Source: Endozoicomonadaceae bacterium (GTDB lineage Bacteria > Pseudomonadota > Gammaproteobacteria > Pseudomonadales > Endozoicomonadaceae). Taken from it: DNA of 7,991 nucleotides. Below are positions 1 to 5,213 of the stretch, piece after piece (position 1 is the first letter of the stretch; each line of letters starts with the position of its first letter). The stretch is taken from NCBI GenBank assembly GCA_023146365.1, contig JAGLCE010000008.1, forward strand, positions 1 through 7,991. The letters run 5' to 3'. Made by a program: the position numbers and the translations under genes. A model generated the notes under the pieces. That model was not told where the DNA came from. It searched no databases and worked only from the letters and a program-made list of their open reading frames with translations.

Positions 1-410
1 CGAAAACTCACCCTGCAAGTGAAACTTAGATGAATGTATTTTACCTCTTAGGCTTTATGCTGTCTGTGATTAAGGTCATTATTTCTACTTTGAAGTCACG
101 AATTAAAAATAAAGTAATTAAATTCTAAACTAATTCTCATCTCTAATTTGTTACATTCTGTGTTGCCGGAGGTATTTCCTATATAAATTTCTGTGTTTTT
201 AGTATCAGCATTGTATCGTGGTAAGTTAGCCAGACATAAGATCGATTTTTAAAAAAATGGGGCAGGTTTAATAAATCTAGCGATATTAATCCGACAGAAT
301 GACTGATTCATAAATAACCCAGTTAATAACAACTTATTCATTAATTGGACGACTCTAACTGCCGATAACATCTTTGATAGCGATTATGTATTTATGAGGT
401 AACCGTTTGT
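1..410. other. AT-rich stretch without a recognisable gene
   Basis: No open frame of useful length is seen on either strand, and no RNA gene or IS end is recognised. The last part (about 340-410) is the leader of the acetyltransferase gene. A TTGGAC at 345-350 could be a -35 element, but no convincing -10 follows at the right distance, so I do not call a promoter. Confidence 0.5.
396..400 (+). promoter_or_regulatory. Ribosome binding site of the acetyltransferase
   Basis: GAGGT lies ten bases before the ATG at 411 and supports that start over later in-frame codons. Confidence 0.6.
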
Positions 411-950
411 ATGAACATCCAGCTAACCAATGAAATCTCACTCCGCAGTCTGCTCTATGGCGATGCATCCGGACTAGCCAAGCATGGAGACAATCCCAAT
501 ATTGCCGTGAACCAGCGCGAAAGCTACCCTGTCCCCTACACCATTGAATATGCTCGACAATGGATTCAATATGCCAAAGAGAATGAGACGGAACATCGCT
601 TTGCCATAGCCACGAACAAAGAGGCTATTGGGGAAGTCAGTTTTTTTGTCCAAGGGGATGTCCACAGGGACAGCGCTGAGATTAGCTTCTGGATTGGTGA
701 AGAGTACTGGAGTCAGGGTATCGTCACACAAGCAGTCAATTGCATTGCTGAACACGCCTTCAAAAAACAAGGCATCAAACGCCTTTTTGCTGATGTCATC
801 GAATACAACATGGGATCTCAAAAAGTACTGATAAAATGCGGTTTTCAGCTGGAAGGTGTATTGAGAAAAAACATCTTAAAAAACGGAAAATATTACGACC
901 AATTTGTCTACGCCCGCCTGAATGACGACGATTACCCCATGCTTCACTAA
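411..950 (+). CDS. GNAT-family N-acetyltransferase, RimJ/RimL type
   Basis: A 179-residue protein, the usual length for the RimJ/RimL-like (Acetyltransf_3) group, which transfers acetyl from acetyl-CoA to amino groups of proteins or small molecules in the cytoplasm. Visible marks are the strand and acetyl-CoA loop at about residues 89-108 (ISFWIGEEYW then SQGIVTQA, the family's WGxGIATEA-like turn), the N133-x2-S136 helix (NMGSQKVL) and the CGFQLEG stretch at 143-149 followed by a basic run and a conserved-looking GKYYDQFVYARL tail. The start ATG is supported by GAGGT at 396-400, ten bases upstream. It appears intact. An IS5-type terminus begins at the base after its stop, so any downstream partner has been cut off. 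The substrate cannot be told from the sequence; it could be ribosomal-protein, drug or metabolite directed. Confidence 0.93.
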   Translation: MNIQLTNEISLRSLLYGDASGLAKHGDNPNIAVNQRESYPVPYTIEYARQWIQYAKENETEHRFAIATNKEAIGEVSFFVQGDVHRDSAEISFWIGEEYWSQGIVTQAVNCIAEHAFKKQGIKRLFADVIEYNMGSQKVLIKCGFQLEGVLRKNILKNGKYYDQFVYARLNDDDYPMLH

Positions 951-1100
951 GGAAGCTCTGATTGAATCAAAAAACCATGACGAAATAGCCTTACTCTGAT
1001 TAAACCGGTTACCTAGCATGAGAAGCAACCAAGTTTCTCATCACTCATCTGTGCAGCCAAAAAACGCAAAACTCGCAAAGAGTTATTCCTTGAAAAAATG
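951..1100 (+). pseudogene. IS5-family left end with N-terminal transposase stub
   Basis: Two signs agree. First, the bases from 951 (GGAAGCTCTGATTGAATC) match the inverted repeats of the IS5 element at 2753-3123 at about 13 of 18 positions and are preceded by CTAA (947-950), a typical IS5-group target. Second, an ATG at 1018 opens a frame reading MRSNQVSHHSSVQP; after a one-base loss in the A tract near 1060 it continues as KKRKTRKELFLEKM, the basic N-terminal segment of IS5 transposases. Homology stops at about 1100, and no catalytic DDE residues remain. The distance from the end to the ATG (67 bases) is close to that in the other IS5 copy (63 bases). It is dead. The insertion lies directly against the acetyltransferase stop codon. 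Confidence 0.72.
1018..1041. repeat. Small hairpin at the IS5 transposase start
   Basis: ATGAGAA at 1018-1024 pairs with TTCTCAT at 1035-1041 around a ten-base loop. No T run follows, so it is not a standard terminator. In the parent IS5 element it would cover the transposase start codon and could have limited translation, but this may be chance. Confidence 0.25.
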
Positions 1101-1390
1101 AGATATTGCATTCTTTAGTCGGCCTTTGAAGAATAGTTGAACCGCCCCACCTGAAAAGCTTTAAATAATGATACACTGTGAAAAATTACAACGTCATAGG
1201 TGACGATAAACACGATATAACCGATTCATCTACTATACTAGATATAACAACATTCTACTAAAGCTATTCATTAACCATTAACGATAAAAACTCACACCGA
1301 AGCCACCTCTCTTCGATATCACAACAAAATAAAACAAGCATTACCACTCTAAAAACAAGTATGTTATTTGTAAATAAAAGCATACCATTA
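1101..1390. other. AT-rich spacer, nothing recognised
   Basis: The stretch lies between the IS5 stub and the 3' end of the minus-strand 283-residue gene. No frame, RNA or repeat is supported, and no clear hairpin with a T run marks the end of the minus-strand gene. Confidence 0.5.
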
Positions 1391-2242
1391 TCAATTAATA
1401 ATCGTATTTTTTACTTTTCTTGTGATAGGTTGAACAATACCTTTAAAAAGTACAGTTGTCTCACAGTTAGAAAAAATAAGAGCTGGCAAAACCATGAAAT
1501 CTAAACAACTACCTGATTTAGTATAACTGTTATATTTATTATAGTTTATTTGATCACCCCTCGTAAGGGGAGAGGAAAATTCAAGGACTGAATTATTCAT
1601 AAGCATTCGTCTAGAAATATCAATGATTCTTTTACAATATCTAACCATACATTTTTCATTAAGGATATCGTCATCCAACCTGCCTTTAAATTTATTCTGT
1701 AAGAGCTGTAGCTTATACTCATCTGGAGAAGACAGACGTTTCATGCATACTTCGTATGAGGCTAATATCATATCAAACGCTATTTCTATAATACATAATG
1801 TTCCTAGCTTGCCAGCGTTTGTGCCGCCTTTATTAAAACTTTTTATAAGATTAGTCCACTCTTCATTATAAAAATCAGAATACCCGTTAGCAATTTTACC
1901 TGCTCTATTCTCATTATTCGAGTCGACCGATAACTCATCAAGTATTCCATATGTCTCTACATTCTCTGAAGTTTCCACAAACACGGGTATCCGATTTTTG
2001 TGTACTTTTTCTATGGTTATCCTTCTGAATAAAATGGCAAAATAGCAAAGCTCATGATTATTTGCTGCGTTTTTCATATCCTCAATAGGTATTATTAGCC
2101 TAGCGGAAAAAAGTGTATGAATCGCAACAACCAAACGTCCTAAACAAGTGGGAAAATATTTTTTATGCTCCTGCAAATTTTCTATACGATACGAATAAGT
2201 AGCTCTAAAACTGCATTCTACTTTTTCATCAGTAATTTTCAT
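1391..2242 (-). CDS. Unrecognised protein, 283 residues
   Basis: I do not recognise this family. The frame is long for such AT-rich DNA and has a plausible start: an in-frame TGA sits two codons upstream of the ATG, and GGGTG lies a few bases before it. The protein is mixed alpha/beta in character with many Lys, Asn and Cys residues. A hydrophobic helix-like stretch spans about residues 146-163 (LGTLCIIEIAFDMILASY), too charged at its centre for a confident membrane segment. There is no signal peptide. An internal basic segment (about 199-213, MVRYCKRIIDISRRM) is followed by a Ser/Asn/Tyr-rich part. It stands alone, flanked on both sides by non-coding AT-rich sequence and IS debris, so context gives no function. 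Its base composition resembles the zinc-finger gene more than the transposases, which would fit acquired cargo such as an effector, but that is a guess. Confidence 0.7.
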   Translation of the reverse strand: MKITDEKVECSFRATYSYRIENLQEHKKYFPTCLGRLVVAIHTLFSARLIIPIEDMKNAANNHELCYFAILFRRITIEKVHKNRIPVFVETSENVETYGILDELSVDSNNENRAGKIANGYSDFYNEEWTNLIKSFNKGGTNAGKLGTLCIIEIAFDMILASYEVCMKRLSSPDEYKLQLLQNKFKGRLDDDILNEKCMVRYCKRIIDISRRMLMNNSVLEFSSPLTRGDQINYNKYNSYTKSGSCLDFMVLPALIFSNCETTVLFKGIVQPITRKVKNTIIN

Positions 2243-2580
2243 TTTTCACCCAACACTCATATTTAATTGAAATTGAAATTGAATAAATAGTTATCAAATA
2301 GCTCATTAGAATATTCACTCTTTCACATGTTAATTAAAATTAATACTCTTCTTCATTATACAACTCGTAATTTAATTTGCAGATATGTTCTTACCATTTA
2401 ACTTTGACTTCTTTCAACAGGGGAAAGTTCATTATTTATTTTTTAACCCGACATGCTATTAATAATCCATTTTTCATAACAAACCATAATCACTATATAG
2501 TCTAGATAAACCACGGGATACACACCCATTGTGTCAGGGTAGTTGTCGCCTCCCGATAGCGAGTTAATTTATAGAAAACA
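2243..2580. other. AT-rich upstream region of the 283-residue gene
   Basis: Only the leader and possible promoter of the minus-strand gene are seen here, plus short near-tandem TGAAAT units on the plus strand around 2267-2282. From about 2520 the composition becomes more mixed up to the edge of the IS30 remnant. No gene is supported. Confidence 0.45.
2355..2360 (-). promoter_or_regulatory. Possible -10 box for the 283-residue gene
   Basis: A perfect TATAAT on the minus strand lies about 110 bases upstream of the ATG at 2242. The -35 region is poor (TGCAAA at 16 bases), and the surroundings are very AT-rich, so chance is a real alternative. Confidence 0.28.
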
Positions 2581-2742
2581 GGAAGATCGTTTTATTGGAA
2601 CGGTGTAGATAATCAGCAATCCTGCGCGCCGAAAATACTAGCCAACAAATGGATTGAATCTGGTATCGTTCAGTCAGAGTTAGCTGCTTTTAATGATTTT
2701 CCATATGGTCATCTGGGTTGTTTTGTGAGAACTACAGCCTAC
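2581..2742 (-). pseudogene. IS30-family transposase N-terminal remnant (copy A)
   Basis: Reading leftwards from about 2686, the minus strand encodes QLTLTERYQIQSICWL then FSARRIADYLHRSNKTI, the helix-turn-helix start of IS30-family transposases (KQLTLEQRYQI...S.R.IA..L..S.STI.RE). An in-frame TAA replaces the expected Tyr codon just after the start, and similarity ends near 2581 where the Arg-Glu of the motif should follow. No catalytic domain is left. The 5' flank up to 2742 (GTAGGC.GTAG.TCTCA on the minus strand) matches the flank of copy B at 7295, so this marks the element's left end. It is truncated and inactive. Confidence 0.75.
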
Positions 2743-2752
2743 GAATAGCTAA

Positions 2753-2770
2753 GGAACCTACGATTAAGTC
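2753..2770 (+). repeat. IS5 element inverted repeat, distal end
   Basis: Eighteen bases beginning GGAACC, matching the opposite end at 16 positions. It is preceded by TAA, which is repeated at 3124-3126. Confidence 0.75.
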
Positions 2771-2786
2771 CTGCCTTTCAAGCAAA

Positions 2787-3060
2787 TCACTCCATCAAGG
2801 CAATTTCGTAGAGCGCGTCCTCCATGGCAGGATCGCTCAGGCTGTACCATTGTTGTGTTGGATACAGTGAATACGCAGCATCGTCATCAGGGGGTAAGGA
2901 CGGCGACCATTACCCAGCTTGTAGTAATGCGGTTCAATGACTGAAGCCAGTCGTTGCCAAGGCATCAGCTCTTCCCTCCGCCCGAGAAATTTCTCTTTGC
3001 GGGGGTTTGACGGCGTTTGTTTTGGTACTCGCTGTCGACGAAGCTGAGCTGGTGTTCCAT
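2787..3060 (-). pseudogene. IS5-family transposase N-terminal fragment, frameshifted
   Basis: Translation from the ATG at 3060 gives MEHQLSFVDSEYQNKRRQT; an extra C in the run near 3000-3005 shifts the frame, after which it reads RKEKFLGRREELMPWQRL, then SVIEPHYYKLGNGRRPYPL and MLRIHCIQ, all typical of IS5 transposases. A second shift near 2855 is followed by WYSLSDPAMEDALYEIAL and a TGA at 2787-2789. The DDE catalytic region is absent. The upstream-extended frame to 3193 is accidental: its first residues belong to an IS256 transposase (next entry). Confidence 0.85.
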
Positions 3061-3105
3061 GGTTCGTCCCATCAAAAGCAATGACGGGGATTATCTCATA
3101 ACAGA

Positions 3106-3123
3106 GACTTAATCGCATGTTCC
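3106..3123 (-). repeat. IS5 element inverted repeat, transposase-start end
   Basis: Read inward on the minus strand, it begins GGAACATGCG and lies 63 bases from the transposase ATG at 3060. Confidence 0.75.
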
Positions 3124-3193
3124 TAATGTCTTTGCCTTCACGCAGTGCCTTGAGAGCGGTATTCATATCGAAGGTTGGTGTTGTCATAGTCAT
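3124..3193 (-). pseudogene. IS256-family transposase N-terminal remnant
   Basis: The first two dozen codons from the ATG at 3193 read TPTFDMNTALKALREGKDI, the N-terminal signature of IS256 (Mutator-type) transposases, which normally continues with a GKDGVL.PLIKQLTEAAL-like segment. Here it is cut by the IS5 element at 3123. A weak AAAGAG before the ATG may be its ribosome site, and the flank up to about 3257 probably belongs to the element's left end, but no clean terminal repeat can be drawn. It points away from the C-terminal IS256 piece at 4579-5080, so the two do not form one simple interrupted copy. Confidence 0.65.
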
Positions 3194-3257
3194 CTCTTTT
3201 TCTAAGTCTAAAGAAATGACACAGAGTTGTGAACACTACCGATAGACTTCCAAACTC

Positions 3258-3710
3258 TGCTTCAAGTTTTGTCCCGTACATAGATGATCAGCCTAATTAT
3301 GATGAATCCCTTCAATGCGGAATTTTTCAGCATCATGTCCGTTGTCTGACGCACTAGCAATGATCATTGGGTTCAACGGCGAGTAAAGATGCAAAACCTT
3401 GACCAGTGATGGTCTTACCGAAATCAATTTACAGCCTTGTACCGGTAAGTCAGTGTTTCTAAACAGTCAGCGATTGACGTCTGAACCCTTTACCCTACCG
3501 ACTGATCAACACTGCGTGCTTTAAACTGCTTGAATGGATATATTCATGGCCTGAAGATTGGATAGATGACAGGCTGAAAGTCAATCGACACATGTTTAAA
3601 GTGCTGGCGGAGCAGCGCACTTCCCCTCCATCAACCACACTGATGGCGTACACAGGGTGATGGAGACGTTTTTTTGAATTCCACCTTTCTTTTGTTGGAG
3701 AAGTCGTCGT
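3258..3710. other. Unassigned stretch with two short open frames
   Basis: No IS or gene is recognised. Two stop-to-stop frames may be remnants of coding DNA. One on the minus strand (3293-3466, 57 residues) includes VKVLHLYSPLNPMIIASASD. One on the plus strand (3478-3660, 60 residues) includes LLEWIYSWPEDWIDDRLKVN and its only ATG is late. Neither has a ribosome site or start, and I cannot assign either to a family. They may be chance or decayed cargo. Confidence 0.3.
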
Positions 3711-4007
3711 TCAATAGGCGACGGCAGCGACGGAATAGTCTGTATCCATATCAATACGCCAAGGCAAGCCGTGCTGTTGCATAGCGCTGAGAAGTTGCTC
3801 TACGTTCATGGTTCGGAACTGTGTGATCAGCAAGGTGCGCTGTTCCAGTGCCAGCTCTTTTTCACTGAATTTATTGATTTCGCTAGCGTCAAATATATTT
3901 TCGCTTAGTAGGTTTTCACTCCACGTACTGCTCTGCGTGGAATTCACCACATGTTGAGCCAGACGGCTGGATAGCTCCTGGGTATTGAATAGATTTTTGG
4001 ATTGCAT
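3711..4007 (-). CDS. Small unrecognised protein, 98 residues
   Basis: I do not recognise this protein. The gene call rests on the strong ribosome site GAGGAG six to seven bases before the ATG at 4007 and on balanced codon use unlike the AT-rich spacers. The protein is soluble and polar: the N-terminal half is rich in Ser, Asn, Gln and Glu (LFNTQELSSRLAQHVVNST), the middle is acidic (about 40-55, DASEINKFSEKELALEQ), and the C-terminal third (67-98) reads MNVEQLLSAMQQHGLPWRID and ends in a small-residue tail. No signal peptide, membrane segment or metal site is seen. Neighbours are IS debris on both sides, so context gives no role. It could be a small regulator, an antitoxin-like protein or a partner whose mate has been lost. 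Confidence 0.65.
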   Translation of the reverse strand: MQSKNLFNTQELSSRLAQHVVNSTQSSTWSENLLSENIFDASEINKFSEKELALEQRTLLITQFRTMNVEQLLSAMQQHGLPWRIDMDTDYSVAAVAY

Positions 4008-4013
4008 GATTGG

Positions 4014-4019
4014 CTCCTC
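4014..4019 (-). promoter_or_regulatory. Strong ribosome binding site of the 98-residue gene
   Basis: GAGGAG on the minus strand, with AGGAG ending six bases before the ATG. It is the best Shine-Dalgarno site in the window and the main reason to take the small gene as real. Confidence 0.7.
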
Positions 4020-4079
4020 GTTCTCGCTCAGTTCGCTTTTCTCATATTTGATGATTCTCCAACGGCATTAGTATAATAG

Positions 4080-4289
4080 ATGAAAATGCGCCAAAATAGC
4101 CCAATACACTCCTCAATCCGGTTTTTTTACATCCTCAGTCAGCTTGATTTCGAGCCATTACTAGGCACTGGGAAGAACGATAAGCTGGGCAGTGTTGGAA
4201 CAACAACTTTCCGTGTATTACAGCGATTAATGGATAGCAGTAAAGCCCATTCGCTTAATGATTGCTTTGTTGACATTCAACCTAAGTGA
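4080..4289 (+). CDS. Doubtful small frame, 69 residues
   Basis: The frame starts at an ATG without a visible ribosome site and ends just before the long inverted repeat. Its middle (FRVLQRLMDSSKAHSLNDCF) could be protein-like, but no family is recognised. It may be the decayed end of a larger gene or chance. Confidence 0.25.
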   Translation: MKMRQNSPIHSSIRFFYILSQLDFEPLLGTGKNDKLGSVGTTTFRVLQRLMDSSKAHSLNDCFVDIQPK

Positions 4290-4312
4290 TGGAACGTGTG
4301 GTGATGCAGTGG

Positions 4313-4427
4313 AAACTATTTGAAAAGATGGTTTTTCAGGGCGAACTAAATACATTCAAAAGGAGTGATAATAATTGCGTGAGTATATAAATAGTCCGCC
4401 CTGAAAAACCATCTTTCCAAATAGTTT
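4313..4427. repeat. Long inverted repeat, 36-bp arms, hairpin-forming
   Basis: The arm at 4313-4348 (AAACTATTTGAAAAGATGG, continuing GTTTTTCAGGGCGAACTA) is the reverse complement of 4392-4427 with only two mismatches, leaving a 43-base centre. Arms this long and this well kept do not occur by chance. The unit resembles a MITE or the two joined ends of a transposon with its middle lost. No clear target duplication is seen at the outer edges. A very stable RNA hairpin would form from either strand, so it could also block or stabilise transcripts. It does not match the IS5, IS30 or IS256 ends elsewhere in the window. Confidence 0.85.
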
Positions 4428-4578
4428 AATTCTGAAGTATTTTACACATTATTGTAACGTCAAATAAAAACATTCTAGGTCGCTGCTTGATGCTTTAAAG
4501 GCAATATATGCCCTTAAAACACCGTTAATTTCGAACAAAAAGAGAGCAATCATCCACTTTCTCATATTCCAGGCGCAA

Positions 4579-5080
4579 GGTGCGTTGGGATTTTGGAAGG
4601 CGATAAGCAAGACGTATCCGGCCACCCTGCACCAACGCTGCTGGATCCATAAGACGGCGAATGTGTTGAACAAGTTACCCAAGTCGATGCAGCCGAAAGT
4701 AAAGGATGCACTACGTAAAGAGGCGCATGCAGCTTTTGAGCGTGCACTGGTACGGTTTAGCACTAAGTACCCCAAGGCTATGGGCTGTCTGGCCAAAGAT
4801 CGGGAAGAGATGCTGGCGTTCTACGACTTTCCAGTCGAGCACTGGGTTCATATTCGGACCACCAATCCCCGATTGAATCAATCTTTGCTACGGTCCGCTT
4901 GCGGGCCACAATTGCGGATCGAGGAATACGACCTTGGCGATGCTCTTCAAGCTGTTGTAGTCAGCGCAGAATAATTGGAAAAGGATTAAGGGATTCACCC
5001 TGATGGCCCTTGTGGTCGACAACGTTGAGTTCAAGGATGGAGAGCAGGTAACGAGTCAATCAGACCGGAACGCCGCCTGA
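4579..5080 (+). pseudogene. IS256-family transposase C-terminal remnant
   Basis: From 4579 the plus strand reads GALGFWKAISKTYP, then HQRCWIHKTANVLNKLPKS, FSTKYPKAMGCLAKDREEM and LAFYDFPVEHWVHIRTTNP, the well-known C-terminal half of IS256/Mutator transposases. There appears to be an in-frame loss of several residues after DALRKE near 4722. A shift right after RTTNP (near 4868) is followed by IESIFATVRLRAT, then another shift and NCGSRNTTLAMLFKLL. A TAG replaces a probable Gln codon, and the frame runs on as NNWKRIKGF to SQSDRNAA and a TGA at 5078-5080. The catalytic N-terminal half is absent. The frame that stays open from 4585 to 4974 is not the true reading beyond RTTNP. Confidence 0.9.
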
Positions 5081-5083
5081 TGC

Positions 5084-5109
5084 CAATACACCACATTTAA
5101 CAATATCTC
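5084..5109 (+). repeat. Probable IS256 right end
   Basis: Just after the transposase stop lies AATACACCACATTTAACAATATCTC, of the kind that closes IS256-group elements (an inverted repeat beginning GAGATATTGT when read inward). The matching left end is not present on this strand. Confidence 0.45.
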
Positions 5110-5213
5110 GATAGCAAGGAAGACAACTTTAGTCGCAGAGCTGTCGCTTTATAAAACTAATAGGACAAAAAATAGTCATATCTGTAAATCATCAAAATAA
5201 ATCCATTAACTCT

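Larger units (their letters stand above)
2753..3123 (-). mobile_element. Internally deleted IS5-family element, 371 bp
   Basis: Both ends are visible: GGAACCTACGATTAAGTC at 2753-2770 on the plus strand and GGAACATGCGATTAAGTC reading inward from 3123 on the minus strand, agreeing at 16 of 18 positions. The ends are flanked by TAA at 2750-2752 and TAA at 3124-3126, a target duplication of the size used by IS5 subgroups. Inside are only the start of the transposase and the right tip; the catalytic core is gone. It has inserted next to codon 24 or so of an IS256 transposase. With both ends kept it is MITE-like and could in principle be moved by a transposase supplied by an intact relative. Confidence 0.78.

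Noticed and set aside
474..831. Extra frames inside the acetyltransferase gene
   Set aside because: Both are out-of-frame shadows of a gene with clear GNAT motifs.
1623..1871. An 82-residue plus-strand frame
   Set aside because: It is antisense to the 283-residue gene, with no ribosome site and a low-complexity product.
2837..3193. A single 118-residue protein on the minus strand
   Set aside because: It is a chance fusion: the first two dozen residues are IS256 transposase, then an IS5 end, then IS5 transposase read in a shifted frame.
4449..4796. A 115-residue minus-strand frame
   Set aside because: It overlaps the IS256 C-terminal remnant, whose plus-strand translation clearly matches a family; this frame is its shadow.
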